From an uncultured Moraxella sp. (GTDB lineage Bacteria > Pseudomonadota > Gammaproteobacteria > Pseudomonadales > Moraxellaceae), in the NCBI GenBank assembly GCA_943908405.1, contig CALTTE010000014.1, forward strand, positions 1 through 28,625: a stretch of 28,625 bases of DNA. The letters run 5' to 3'. Each line of letters begins with the position of its first letter. Positions within the stretch are counted from its first letter, which is position 1. Below are positions 13,367-22,432 of this stretch, in pieces. The translations under genes were made by a program, and so were the position numbers. The notes under the pieces were generated by a model. The model was not told the DNA's origin. It ran no database searches and saw nothing but the letters and a program-made list of their open reading frames with translations.

Positions 13367-14514
13367 TGGGACAATACTCAAATTTGCCTGACCAATCAAA
13401 TAACAAGCAATGCAATAATGATAAGCCAAATACTCAGTCAAGCAATGCGTTAATAGCTCAATCATTAACGCTAAACTGGTTGTTGGCAGATGATAGCAGC
13501 CATCAAAACCGCTTGAAATCGGCATTGGCACAAACCCAAAATGGGTTAACTGCTGAGCTTTGGGACGATGGGGTGCTGTGTTTTCGCCCCAATGTTTATG
13601 ATAAGGCGGTGGTGGTATCAGCAGGCATTCACGGCAACGAAACCGCCCCCATTGAGCTGTTGGCTTATATTTGTGATGATATATTGACCAATCAATTGCC
13701 TTGTCAAGTGGCGTTGTTGGTGATTTTTGGTAATTTGCCTGCGATCAAAAACGGCGTGCGTTATGTCAATAACGATATGAATCGTTTGTTTGGGGCAGAT
13801 GCCAAAATGCCCAATTCCCAATCTGTAGCAATAGCCAACCCCACAACCACCGCTACTTTTGATACAGAATGGCAACGAGCCAAACAGCTAGAGCAACACG
13901 TTCGGCGGTTTTTTGAACAAGTGCCAGCACGCCATCACTATCATTATGATTTACATACCGCCATTCGCTCATCGCTATTGCCAACGTTTGCGTTGTTGCC
14001 CAAGCAGTCATTTGATTATGACGATGGGTTGTTGGCAAGCTTATTGAGTAGTGAGTTGCACGCCATTACTTATCATACCCAGCGTTTTACCACTTTTGCC
14101 AATTTTAGTGCCGATTTGGGTGTTAATGGCGTAACGCTTGAACTTGGCAAGGTGCGTGCTTTTGGGCAAAACAATTTGGCGGACTTTGTGGGCATTGATA
14201 CGATGCTACGGGCGTTGATTGCCAAATTGCCTTTGCCTGTGCGTCAAAGTCCTATGGCGAGTCATTTTTTGATTGACAATGTGATTATTAAAGCCAGCGA
14301 TGAATTTGTGTTGCTTGTTGATGACAATACCCCCAATTTTAGTCCAATTCCTGCCAATACAGCAATCGCCAATAATAATGGTGAGATTTTTAGCTTGCCA
14401 AAGCTCAGCTATAGCTTGTTTTTGAATGCTAAGGTGAAAGCAGGGTTGCGGGCGGGGCTATTGATGACAAAAATTGCAACACCACCTAAAGCGGTAACAC
14501 CACCTAAAGCGTAA
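13363..14514 (+). CDS. astE: Succinylglutamate desuccinylase
   Basis: 383 residues; the start ATG at 13363 overlaps the astD stop (ATGA), which implies translational coupling. A second ATG follows at once. It is a zinc carboxypeptidase-like enzyme of the AstE/AspA family: VVSAGIHGNETAPIELLAYI supplies the zinc-binding His and Glu at about residues 87-91, NDMNRLF and YHYDLHTAIRSS (about residue 195) supply the third ligand and substrate contacts, and GVTLELGKVRAFG carries the catalytic Glu. It splits succinylglutamate to glutamate and succinate, the last step of the pathway. The N-terminal 30 residues are Asn/Gln/Ser-rich, and the C-terminus ends in two TPPKA units encoded by an 18-bp repeat. 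E. coli AstE is about 322 residues, so these ends account for the extra length. Confidence 0.9.
   Translation: MMGQYSNLPDQSNNKQCNNDKPNTQSSNALIAQSLTLNWLLADDSSHQNRLKSALAQTQNGLTAELWDDGVLCFRPNVYDKAVVVSAGIHGNETAPIELLAYICDDILTNQLPCQVALLVIFGNLPAIKNGVRYVNNDMNRLFGADAKMPNSQSVAIANPTTTATFDTEWQRAKQLEQHVRRFFEQVPARHHYHYDLHTAIRSSLLPTFALLPKQSFDYDDGLLASLLSSELHAITYHTQRFTTFANFSADLGVNGVTLELGKVRAFGQNNLADFVGIDTMLRALIAKLPLPVRQSPMASHFLIDNVIIKASDEFVLLVDDNTPNFSPIPANTAIANNNGEIFSLPKLSYSLFLNAKVKAGLRAGLLMTKIATPPKAVTPPKA
14479..14511 (+). repeat. 18-bp tandem repeat at the end of astE
   Basis: acaccacctaaagcggta at 14479-14496 is followed by a second copy cut short at 14511 by the stop codon. It encodes TPPKAV-TPPKA, so copy number changes the C-terminal tail in steps of six residues. 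Confidence 0.85.
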
Positions 14515-14784
14515 CGTTCACTTGTTCTAAAGTAGCAAATCAAAGCGGTGCTTGAAGTAACGCTTTAAGCGGTGATTTAAACAATCCAACAATGAACTGC
14601 CCAATGTTTTAGCTGTTTAAATGTAATTTTGGATAAAACTTAATGGTTTAAATTAAGCCATCGTTTAACTTGTTTAAGTCATTTGATTTGAGTTTAAGTG
14701 GCAATAAATTTAAAGGGCAATTAAAATCGCTTGGGTCTTGCCATTTTTGGGTGGGTCTGTTATCTTTAGCGTATTTATTTAAGC

Positions 14785-17070
14785 GTGTTTGCCAAAAAAC
14801 CCATGCCAAAAAACCCCCCATCGCTTGCCAATTTGCCTGTTACCGCCTTGCCATCGGTGGGGAGGACGGTTTTGGCTCGCCAGCTGGCTGAGCTTGGTAT
14901 TTATCGTATGTTTGATTTGGTGATGCACCTACCCAAAGATTATGAAGATCGCAGCCGACTGGTGCCGATTGCACAGGTTAATAATGGTGAGCGGTGCTTG
15001 GTGGTGGGGCGTGTGGTGGGCGTGAGCCATCGCAGTGGGCTGTCGGTGCGGTTAAGTGATGGTACAGGAGAGCTGAATTTAAAGTTTTTTCATACGTATC
15101 CTGCTTTGATGACAGTAATGCAGATGGGGCAATGCTTACAAGTATTTGGTGAGATACAAATCAATCAATATGGGGTGCAGCTGATTCACCCTGAGTATCG
15201 GGTAATTGACAGCTTAACGGAAAACACGACTGTTGCCACAGGGCTTGTACCGATTTATGCCACCACAAAAAACTTACAACAAAACAAAATCCGCCATTTA
15301 ATCCGTCTAAGCTTGCAAACGCTAAGTGGCGACAGACAAGGCGAGGGCTTATTTGCGTTGCCTAGGGCGTATTTGCCCCAATTATTGCAAAAACAATGGA
15401 CGCAACCGTTGCCAGTACAAAAACCAGTCCCACAAAAACAATCACCACAAAAACCAGCCCTGCAACAACCGCCATTACCAGTACAATCACAAACACCATC
15501 GTATTATCCCCATTTTGACCCATCAGCTCAAGGTAATGAATGGAAAGACAGCCTAATTGATGTATTGACACGCATTCATATGCCAAGCCCAACGAGTGAT
15601 GTTTTTGAACAAACTGCATTGCTTGAGGGGCTAAAAGACCGCACCCACCCTGCTTGCCAGCGGTTGATTTTTGAAGAATTGGTTGCTCATCAGCTCACCT
15701 TTATGCAACGCCGTTATGCCATTGCCAGCAAAAAAGCTCCCAAATGCCAGCAAAAAAGCCCCTTGGCTGATAGACTAAAGCAATCGTTGCCTTTTGCATT
15801 GACCAATGCCCAAATTCGTGTTGTTGGTGAGATTGTGGCGGATTTGGGGCAGTCTAAGCCGATGCTTCGCTTGGTGCAAGGTGATGTGGGGGCGGGCAAA
15901 ACATTGGTGGCGGCATTAAGTGCGTGTTATGCACTAGATAGTGGCTGGCAAGTGGCATTGATGGCACCGACTGAAATTTTGGCCGAGCAACACTATCATA
16001 ATTTTTGTCGTTGGTTTATGCCACTCGGTGTCAATGTTGGTTTTTTGGTGGGCAAACAAAGTGCCAAACAGCGTGGCGATACGCTTGCCAAAATCCGTGA
16101 TAATGCCTATGGGCTGGTTGTGGGAACGCACGCTTTGTTTCAAGAGGGGGTGGATTTTGCCAAGCTGGGCTTGGTGGTGATTGATGAACAGCACCGCTTT
16201 GGGGTAGAACAGCGATTGAAATTGGCAGACAAAGCGGTTAATGGTACAATCCCCCATCAGCTTAATATGACCGCAACGCCCATTCCACGCACGCTGGCGA
16301 TGAGTCTATATGGTGATATGGACGTGTCGGTTATTGATGAGTTGCCCCCCAATCGTACACCCATTACAACAGTAACAATTAATCGCAACCGCCGTGATGA
16401 GGTCATTGAACGTATTGTCGTCAATTGTCAAGCAGGCAAGCAGGCGTATTGGATTTGTCCTTTGGTGGAGGAATCAGCGGTGCTTGATGCCCAGTCGGCA
16501 ACGCTGATGTATGAAGAGCTTACCGAGCGTTTGCCGATTGCTGTAGGGCTGGTACACGGCAAGATGAAACCTGCCGACAAGCAAGCGACAATGCAGGCTT
16601 TTAAAGAGGGGGCGATTGATTTGTTGATTGCCACCACCGTGGTGGAGGTGGGCGTTGATGTACCCAATGCGTCTTTGATGGTGATTGAAAATGCCGAGCG
16701 ATTGGGGTTATCCCAATTACATCAGTTGCGTGGGCGAGTGGGGCGTGGTGTTGCCAAAAGTTTTTGTGTGCTGTTGTACCAGTCGCCTTTGTCTGAGATG
16801 TCCAGTGCCAGACTTGCGATTTTAAAAGACAGTAGCGATGGCTTTGTTATTGCCGAACAAGACTTAATATTGCGTGGGGCAGGCGAGCTGTTGGGCACAC
16901 GCCAAACAGGCGATATGGGTTATTATATTGCCGATATTGTGCGTGATGAGACATTGCAAGCCTTGGCAAGGCAAGTTGCCGAACGGCTATTGGTGCATAA
17001 AAGATTTGCCGATATTGATGCTATTCGTGAGCTTTGGTTGCCACACAGCCAAGCCTATGGGTCGGTATAA
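14785..17070 (+). CDS. recG: ATP-dependent DNA helicase RecG
   Basis: 761 residues from a GTG; an ATG at 14803 (MPKNPPSLANLPVTALPSVG) is equally good, and neither has a clear ribosome binding site. Domains in order are the wedge/OB region (FDLVMHLPKDYEDRS, RVVGVSHRSGLSVRLSDGTG), the first helicase lobe with Walker A GDVGAGKT at about residues 365-372 and the DEQH box VVIDEQHRFGVEQR near residue 467, and the second lobe with TATPIPRTLAM, LVHGKMKP and QLRGRVGRG. The C-terminal part (GAGELLGTRQTGDM) is typical of RecG. It remodels stalled replication forks and Holliday junctions. Length exceeds the usual 690 or so because of a Pro/Gln-rich insert at about residues 207-242 (repeated PVQKPVPQKQ-like words), a likely flexible loop. 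The 270 bases upstream hold no visible gene. Confidence 0.95.
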   Translation: MFAKKPMPKNPPSLANLPVTALPSVGRTVLARQLAELGIYRMFDLVMHLPKDYEDRSRLVPIAQVNNGERCLVVGRVVGVSHRSGLSVRLSDGTGELNLKFFHTYPALMTVMQMGQCLQVFGEIQINQYGVQLIHPEYRVIDSLTENTTVATGLVPIYATTKNLQQNKIRHLIRLSLQTLSGDRQGEGLFALPRAYLPQLLQKQWTQPLPVQKPVPQKQSPQKPALQQPPLPVQSQTPSYYPHFDPSAQGNEWKDSLIDVLTRIHMPSPTSDVFEQTALLEGLKDRTHPACQRLIFEELVAHQLTFMQRRYAIASKKAPKCQQKSPLADRLKQSLPFALTNAQIRVVGEIVADLGQSKPMLRLVQGDVGAGKTLVAALSACYALDSGWQVALMAPTEILAEQHYHNFCRWFMPLGVNVGFLVGKQSAKQRGDTLAKIRDNAYGLVVGTHALFQEGVDFAKLGLVVIDEQHRFGVEQRLKLADKAVNGTIPHQLNMTATPIPRTLAMSLYGDMDVSVIDELPPNRTPITTVTINRNRRDEVIERIVVNCQAGKQAYWICPLVEESAVLDAQSATLMYEELTERLPIAVGLVHGKMKPADKQATMQAFKEGAIDLLIATTVVEVGVDVPNASLMVIENAERLGLSQLHQLRGRVGRGVAKSFCVLLYQSPLSEMSSARLAILKDSSDGFVIAEQDLILRGAGELLGTRQTGDMGYYIADIVRDETLQALARQVAERLLVHKRFADIDAIRELWLPHSQAYGSV

Positions 17071-17229
17071 GGCTGGTGTTGGCATTGATGGACATTGATG
17101 GCTAAGCGTGCAACAACCCACCGCCAAAACCAAACCCCCGTTATCAAGCACAATCAATCAACTGCCAATCTTATCGGTAATGACATTAACCAAAGTAAAC
17201 CAACCAAAGCCTAAATACAAGGAGGCGAG

Positions 17230-18300
17230 ATGACAAAGATAACCAAACAAGATATTAGCACTAAAGGTGTTGACAGTAAAGATGTTGGCGGTATGAGCGA
17301 TGAGTATATAAACGACTTAAACAATCAAGGTTTAAACAATCAAGGTTTAAACAATCAAAGTTTAAGTAGTCAAAACTCAATCAATCGCCCATTCAATGCG
17401 GTCAATGTTGCCACCCCCAGCCGTGATTTTGCTGATTTGTTGGCTTTAATGCAGGTGTTAAGGGTGTCTTGCCCTTGGGATAAAAAGCAAACCAATGACA
17501 GCTTATTGCCTTATGCCTTAGAGGAGGTTTATGAGCTTATCAATGCCATCAACAGCGGTGATGATGCCAATATCAAAGAAGAGCTTGGCGATGTGTTATT
17601 GCAAGTGATTTTTCACGCTTGTCTTTATGCTGAGCAAGGCAAATTTGATATGGGCGATGTGATTTATGCGTTGAGCGATAAGCTTATCCGCCGTCATCCA
17701 CATATTTTTGCCAGCGAAACTTTGGTTTGTGATGACGAGATCAAAAAGCGTTGGAATGAGATTAAAGCCCAAGAAAAGAAGACCGCAGGGCAGACAAATC
17801 AAGTATATTTGGCAAATACCGAGATAGGCACGGCGTTAATGCAAGCCCTTGCTCTACAAAAAGCGACCGCCAAGGTGGGCTTTGATTTTGCCAATTTAAC
17901 CGATACGTGGGCAAAGATGATAGAAGAGCTTGATGAGCTATGCCAGATTGTGCCAGAACTGTCATCGCCATTGGACAATGGGACTAGTGAGCGTGATGGT
18001 GGTACAAACTTACTAAAATACAATACAAAAAACCACAGCACACCAAACCCAGTGCAGTCCATCGCCACACTGCAAAAACAGCGATTACAAGATGAACTGG
18101 GCGATTGTTTATTTGCCTTGGTTAATGTAGCAAGAAAATTGGATATTGACCCTGAAATTGCCACATTAATGGCGTGTCAAAAATACCGCAGACGGTTTGG
18201 TTTTGTAGAACAGCAGTTGGTACAAGCTGGCAAAACACTGAACGAGGCGACATTGACCGAGATGGATTTATTGTGGCACAAAGCTAAGCTGAATGAATAA
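17230..18300 (+). CDS. mazG: Nucleoside triphosphate pyrophosphohydrolase MazG
   Basis: 356 residues against about 265 in E. coli; GGAGG sits a few bases before the ATG. The first MazG domain starts near residue 65: FADLLALMQVLRVSCPWDKK, ALEEVYELINAINSGDD (metal-binding EExxE near residue 97), EELGDVLLQVIFHA (EExxD near 116) and RRHPHIFA. The second domain has a similar DELGDCLFALVNVARKLDID and ends in KYRRRFGFVEQQL. The enzyme hydrolyses NTPs to NMPs and pyrophosphate, clearing abnormal nucleotides and affecting ppGpp. The extra length is an N-terminal leader with Asn/Gln/Leu-rich repeats (NNQGL units) and a low-complexity linker near residues 248-280. Both look like in-frame expansion rather than extra domains. 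Confidence 0.92.
   Translation: MTKITKQDISTKGVDSKDVGGMSDEYINDLNNQGLNNQGLNNQSLSSQNSINRPFNAVNVATPSRDFADLLALMQVLRVSCPWDKKQTNDSLLPYALEEVYELINAINSGDDANIKEELGDVLLQVIFHACLYAEQGKFDMGDVIYALSDKLIRRHPHIFASETLVCDDEIKKRWNEIKAQEKKTAGQTNQVYLANTEIGTALMQALALQKATAKVGFDFANLTDTWAKMIEELDELCQIVPELSSPLDNGTSERDGGTNLLKYNTKNHSTPNPVQSIATLQKQRLQDELGDCLFALVNVARKLDIDPEIATLMACQKYRRRFGFVEQQLVQAGKTLNEATLTEMDLLWHKAKLNE
17316..17375 (+). repeat. 15-bp in-frame tandem repeat in the 5' part of mazG
   Basis: Units tttaaacaatcaagg at 17316-17330 (one change), 17331-17345, 17346-17360 and a diverged fourth at 17361-17375. Each encodes five residues (LNNQG/S). Confidence 0.9.
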
Positions 18301-18470
18301 TCCATTGGGTGGTATTTAAATACAACAAATAATCAAAAATAGCCAACCAAAAACCAAAAATAATCAGTCCAATAAGTGGTTGGCAGTAAGCGGTATTAGT
18401 GATGATTGACCAAATGATAAAACATTTAACCAAGCCTTATCAACCAAGCGTTATCGCAGGAGAGGAAAGC

Positions 18471-18899
18471 GTGCGTAAGGCAATGATAAAAACCTGTGGC
18501 TTTGGTCGGACTATTAAAATTGCTGATGTGCTGATGTTATTTGTGTGGCTGTGTGTGCTACTATTAACTGTGTCGCTATCAGCAAAGGCAAATGCGGCAA
18601 ATACCATCAACGCTACCCCAAGCCATACCAGCCCCTTGTGCTTTGCCACCGCCAAGCAAGCCTATGCTTATTTGCTTGACCAGCAGATGAGTGAGAAAAA
18701 CGCCCGTATTAATATCAATACCGCTCACGCCAGCGAATTGATGACTTTGGACGGCATTGGAATAAAGACCGCCCAAGCGATTGTTGCTTATCGCCAACAG
18801 ATGGGCAAATTTCATAGCATTGATGAGCTGATACAAGTCAAAGGCATTGGGGCTAAAACCTTGGAAAAAAACCGCCATCGGCTGGTGGTGGCAGACTAA
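18471..18899 (+). CDS. ComEA-family helix-hairpin-helix DNA-binding protein
   Basis: 142 residues from the GTG at 18471, chosen because AGGAGAGG ends six bases upstream; the frame is open to a GTG at 18399 and there is also an ATG at 18483. The protein then begins with a basic stretch and a hydrophobic segment (IADVLMLFVWLCVLLLTVSL) ending in SAKANA, a good Sec signal or membrane anchor. After a short linker come two helix-hairpin-helix motifs: ININTAHASELMTLDGIGIK from about residue 80, and IDELIQVKGIGAKTLEKNR. In Gram-negative transformers ComEA is the periplasmic protein that binds and ratchets incoming DNA. No other competence gene is adjacent, so the role is from the family only. Confidence 0.82.
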   Translation: MRKAMIKTCGFGRTIKIADVLMLFVWLCVLLLTVSLSAKANAANTINATPSHTSPLCFATAKQAYAYLLDQQMSEKNARININTAHASELMTLDGIGIKTAQAIVAYRQQMGKFHSIDELIQVKGIGAKTLEKNRHRLVVAD

Positions 18900-18930
18900 A
18901 GCGAGAGACTAAAGCGAGAGACTAAAGGTG
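18893..18930. repeat. 13-bp tandem repeat covering the comEA-like stop
   Basis: agactaaagcgag at 18893-18905 and 18906-18918, with a partial third copy at 18919-18930. The first unit includes the stop codon, so this duplication changes only the 3' untranslated region. Confidence 0.85.
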
Positions 18931-19031
18931 TAAATACGCTATCGGCTTTGGTGTTTTTTTGATACAATGCCATTTGCCATAAAAAAGTATTTGGTCATTG
19001 ACCCAGTGGCAATAGTGATGCGGTTGATACA

Positions 19032-19076
19032 GTGGCACACTGCCACAGCGATACAATGGCACAGCGATACAATGGC
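19032..19076. repeat. Hairpin plus two 16-bp direct repeats upstream of pcnB
   Basis: GTGGCA at 19032-19037 and TGCCAC at 19041-19046 form a perfect six-base stem with a three-base loop. acagcgatacaatggc then occurs at 19045-19060 and 19061-19076, and relatives of gatacaatggc also occur at 18961 and 19025. The block lies 60-100 bases before the pcnB start and could be in its leader; no function is evident. Confidence 0.6.
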
Positions 19077-19134
19077 ATAATGGGCGATGTGTAATAAGTG
19101 GACGATAAGATAATTAAATTATTTAGGAGAAATA

Positions 19135-20685
19135 ATGGCAAAAGCCAAGCAACATACAGCAAAACAGTTAGGCTTATATCGGCAAAATTTGCCACACAGC
19201 ATTATAGAGATTATTGCCACTTTGACACGGGCAGGGTTTGAGGCTTATATTGTTGGGGGTGGGGTGCGAGACAGTCTGCTTGGACTTGCTCCCAAAGATT
19301 TTGATGTGGTAACCAATGCCCGCCCCCACGAGGTTAAAGATGTGTTTGGTGGTCGTTGTCGTATCATTGGACGGCGTTTTCAGTTGGCACACGTTTATTC
19401 AGGACGGGAAATGATTGAGGTTGCTACCTTTAGAGCACCACCCAAGGACGATGGCAGTGCCACCAATGACGGAATGATTACTCGTGATAATGCTTGGGGC
19501 GATATTTACCAAGATTTTTCACGCCGTGATTTTAGTATCAATGCGTTGTATTATGAGCCACTTAAAGACAGTGTGCAGGATTTTTGTGGGGCATTGGGCG
19601 ACATCAAAAACAAAACCTTAAGATTGCTTGGTGTGGCATCAAAACGTATCGAAGAAGACCCTGTGCGTTTGCTTAGAGCTTTACGTTTTAAAGCAAAATT
19701 GGGCTTTGAGTTTGACAAAGCCCTTGCCAAGCAATTTCACAAGGATAATTGGGCATTGCTAGAGCAAGTCTCTGCCCATCGCTTGTATGATGAAACCCAA
19801 AAAATGTTTACAGGGGGTTATTTAGCATCGCTATTGCCACTGCTTTATCATTATGGAGCAATGCCAAGCCTACTAAGTAATGCAGGTGATAAGCCCACCC
19901 CTTTGATGATGAGCGTTGCTAACAATACCGATGAGCGAGTAGCAGCTGGTATGGGGGCAAATCCTGCGTTTTTTTATGCGGTGCTGTTGTGGGAGCGGTA
20001 TTTGATTAACTTGCATAAACTAAGCAAAAAAATGCCTTTTTATGACGCTGAAATGAAAGCAGCAGTACGCACGATAGATAAGCAACGCTATAAGACCGCC
20101 ATTCCACGATTTGCTGAGGCATTTATTAGTGATATTTGGTTATTGCAAAGTAAGCTCGTTAATCCAAAACCTGCTCAAGTAGAAACGTTGGCTAAGCACC
20201 CACGCTTTCGGGCGGGCTATGATTTTTTGCTGGCAAGACAAGCCAGTGGCGAATCAAGCAAAACCACAGGCGATATGGGCTCTTGGTGGCGTGAGTATCA
20301 AATTTTTGACGAAAAAGCACGACAAATCATGGTGGAGCAATTAAATGGCAACAAAAGACGCCATCGCAAAAAAGCGACCCAATCGGGGCAAAACGATGCC
20401 GAGCTTGATCAGTTGCATAAGCTGTCTTTGGCGGGCAATCAAATCCACCCCAAGCGTGCACAAGCCAAACCGTTGTTTGGTGGGGCAAGTTTTGAACGTA
20501 CACCGCCAAAACGTGAACGTACGCCTACCTCACCACCACTTTTTGATAAGGTGGATTATGATGATGCGTATTTTGCCTTGTTATTGAGTGATGAGCCATT
20601 TATCCCCGCCAAACGCCGTCATCAAAACCCCAGCAGTACCGTACTTGCCAAAGACCGACAAGATGACAGCAACCAACCACTATGA
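19135..20685 (+). CDS. pcnB: Poly(A) polymerase I
   Basis: 516 residues, a little longer than E. coli PcnB; TAGGAG lies eight bases before the ATG. The nucleotidyltransferase core is clear: YIVGGGVRDSLLGLAPKDFD with the catalytic DxD near residues 55-57, RCRIIGRRFQLAHVYSGREM, and FSRRDFSINALYYEP near residues 130-145, a form typical of bacterial poly(A) polymerases and CCA-adding enzymes. VRLLRALRFKAKLGFEFD marks the adjoining domain. The C-terminal 110 residues are basic and include RRHRKKATQS and FERTPPKRERTPTS, as expected for the RNA-binding tail of PcnB rather than a CCA enzyme. It adds poly(A) tails to RNA 3' ends and so promotes decay. folK follows, the standard gammaproteobacterial order. 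Confidence 0.92.
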   Translation: MAKAKQHTAKQLGLYRQNLPHSIIEIIATLTRAGFEAYIVGGGVRDSLLGLAPKDFDVVTNARPHEVKDVFGGRCRIIGRRFQLAHVYSGREMIEVATFRAPPKDDGSATNDGMITRDNAWGDIYQDFSRRDFSINALYYEPLKDSVQDFCGALGDIKNKTLRLLGVASKRIEEDPVRLLRALRFKAKLGFEFDKALAKQFHKDNWALLEQVSAHRLYDETQKMFTGGYLASLLPLLYHYGAMPSLLSNAGDKPTPLMMSVANNTDERVAAGMGANPAFFYAVLLWERYLINLHKLSKKMPFYDAEMKAAVRTIDKQRYKTAIPRFAEAFISDIWLLQSKLVNPKPAQVETLAKHPRFRAGYDFLLARQASGESSKTTGDMGSWWREYQIFDEKARQIMVEQLNGNKRRHRKKATQSGQNDAELDQLHKLSLAGNQIHPKRAQAKPLFGGASFERTPPKRERTPTSPPLFDKVDYDDAYFALLLSDEPFIPAKRRHQNPSSTVLAKDRQDDSNQPL

Positions 20686-20887
20686 TTGATAAGCTACGAC
20701 CAAAAAATAGCGATGATTGCAAAACAGAATGATTACAAACAGATGGTGTAATCAAATCGGTAAGCCAGCGATGGGTAAAGCGGTAGAGCAATGGGTAGCA
20801 CCAAAGCAAATAGCTAGAAAATAGCCAGTCAAATTAACATCAAAACAACAAAGCAAACAATGGTCAAAAAAGGTTGGGGTGGATTTA

Positions 20888-21409
20888 ATGACACAAACAA
20901 GCACCTTATGTTATATCGGACTTGGCGGCAACATCGCCAACGAGCTTGGCACGCCTGCCGAGCATATTGCCAACGCCGTGCAAGCCTTTCATAGTTCCCC
21001 CCATTTTAGCACTGTCCAAACCTCGTCTTTATACCAATCCAAAGCCTTTGGGGTTACCGACCAACCCGACTTTGTGAATGCGGTGTTAAAGGCGGATACC
21101 AGCCTTGCCCCGCTTGATTTACTGGATTTTTGCCAAAATCTTGAGCGAGCAGCCAAACGTGAACGCTTGCGTCATTGGGGCGAACGCAGCCTTGATGTGG
21201 ACATTTTGTTGTATGGCGACAAGACAATCCAAACCCCACGGCTGACCATTCCCCACGCAGGGCTGTTTGAGCGAAATTTTGTGCTGATTCCTTTATTGGA
21301 ATTGGACAGCGATTTAAGCGTGAATGGGCAGCGTTTGGCAACTTTTAACGCCAATCATTGGCAAGAAGGTCTACAAAAGCTAAGCGACAGTTGGGCAATC
21401 ATTAGGTAA
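20888..21409 (+). CDS. folK: HPPK, 2-amino-4-hydroxy-6-hydroxymethyldihydropteridine diphosphokinase
   Basis: 173 residues from the ATG at 20888, with a GGGGTGG just upstream; a GTG at 20879 would overlap that site. It opens with CYIGLGGNIANELGTPAEHI, followed by SSLYQSKAFGVTDQPDFVNA and the family signature RERLRHWGERSLDVDILLYG, whose Asp pair binds the magnesium-ATP, then RLTIPHAGLFERNFVLIPLL. HPPK moves pyrophosphate from ATP to 6-hydroxymethyl-dihydropterin in folate synthesis. It lies about 200 bases after pcnB, a gap with no visible gene. In relatives panB follows directly, but here an Rpn-type nuclease gene intervenes. Confidence 0.93.
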   Translation: MTQTSTLCYIGLGGNIANELGTPAEHIANAVQAFHSSPHFSTVQTSSLYQSKAFGVTDQPDFVNAVLKADTSLAPLDLLDFCQNLERAAKRERLRHWGERSLDVDILLYGDKTIQTPRLTIPHAGLFERNFVLIPLLELDSDLSVNGQRLATFNANHWQEGLQKLSDSWAIIR

Positions 21410-21556
21410 TAGCTAAAAAATGGTTAGGTATAAGCTGGGCAATCGTTAAGCCGTTGTTAAGTCATTATTAAACCATTTTAAGCAATAACCAAGTCATAAT
21501 TAAGCAAAAAACCACTGCTAACTGACCCAAAGAAAAATAACCCCAAAGGACAAACA

Positions 21557-22432
21557 ATGACAGCAACTTTTATCAACCCATTTACCGATTATGGCTTTAA
21601 AAGACTGTTTGGCGAAGAAGCCAGCAAGCCTTTTTTGATTGATTTTTTAAATTCAATCTTACCACCCAAGCATCAAATTGCTGATTTGACCTTAAAAAAT
21701 AGCGAGCGAATGGGTATCAGCGACTTAGAACGCAAAGCCATTTATGATATTTATTGTGAAAGTACCACAGGGGAGAAATTCATCGTTGAGTTGCAACGTG
21801 CCAAACAAACCTTTTTTAAAGACCGCACGCTTTATTACTCAACCTTTCCCATTACAGAACAAGCTTATAAAGGCAACTGGAATTATGAATTAAAAGCGGT
21901 GTATTGTATCAGCATTTTGGATTTTTTGTTTGATGAGCATAAAGATGACAAAGAAGTGATTTATAATGTTCAATTAAAAGACCAAAACAACCAAGTGTTT
22001 TATGAAAAATTTAACTTAATTTATTTGCAATTGCCCAATTTTCATAAATCAGAAAATGAATTGCACACCAATCTGGACAAATGGCTGTTTTTTATTAAAA
22101 ATTTGGAAGATTTGCAGCACATTCCTGCCATTTTTCACAACAGTTTGATTGAGCAGGCGTTTGATAAAGCCAAAATTGCCAATTTTAACAGACAAGAAAT
22201 GAGCAAATATCGCAACAGCCTAAAAGTGTATTGGGACAGTTATAATGTGATGTATACCGCCAAGCAAGAAGGCATTGAACAAGGTATGGAAGAGGGCATC
22301 AAACAAGGCATTGAACAAGGCAAAAAACAGCAAGCCATTCAAACGGCAATGACGTTAAAAAAACTCAATACGCCCATACAAACCATTGTTCAGGCAACGC
22401 AATTGAGTGTGGCAGAAATTGAGCAACTGTAA
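21557..22432 (+). CDS. Rpn-family nuclease / PD-(D/E)XK transposase-like protein
   Basis: 291 residues; AAAGGA lies before the ATG. The start TFINPFTDYGFKRLFGEEAS is characteristic of the Rpn/PDDEXK_2 family. Asp in AIYDIYCESTTGEKFIVELQ (about residues 62-81) and the E-x-Q of VELQ form the predicted PD-(D/E)XK site, and TLYYSTFPITEQAYKGNWNY follows. Family members (E. coli RpnA) are nucleases that promote recombination, and some act in phage defence. The C-terminal region has degenerate five-residue repeats EGIEQG-MEEGIKQG-IEQGKKQ from residue 236 and a final LSVAEIEQL helix, a usual ending in this family. It splits the common folK-panB order and has a lower GC look than its neighbours, consistent with gain by transfer. 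No terminal inverted repeats or target-site copies were found. Confidence 0.85.
   Translation: MTATFINPFTDYGFKRLFGEEASKPFLIDFLNSILPPKHQIADLTLKNSERMGISDLERKAIYDIYCESTTGEKFIVELQRAKQTFFKDRTLYYSTFPITEQAYKGNWNYELKAVYCISILDFLFDEHKDDKEVIYNVQLKDQNNQVFYEKFNLIYLQLPNFHKSENELHTNLDKWLFFIKNLEDLQHIPAIFHNSLIEQAFDKAKIANFNRQEMSKYRNSLKVYWDSYNVMYTAKQEGIEQGMEEGIKQGIEQGKKQQAIQTAMTLKKLNTPIQTIVQATQLSVAEIEQL

Noticed and set aside
21557..22432. Insertion sequence carrying the Rpn gene
   Set aside because: No terminal inverted repeats or target-site duplication could be found in the flanking 140-260 bases; treated as a single gained gene.
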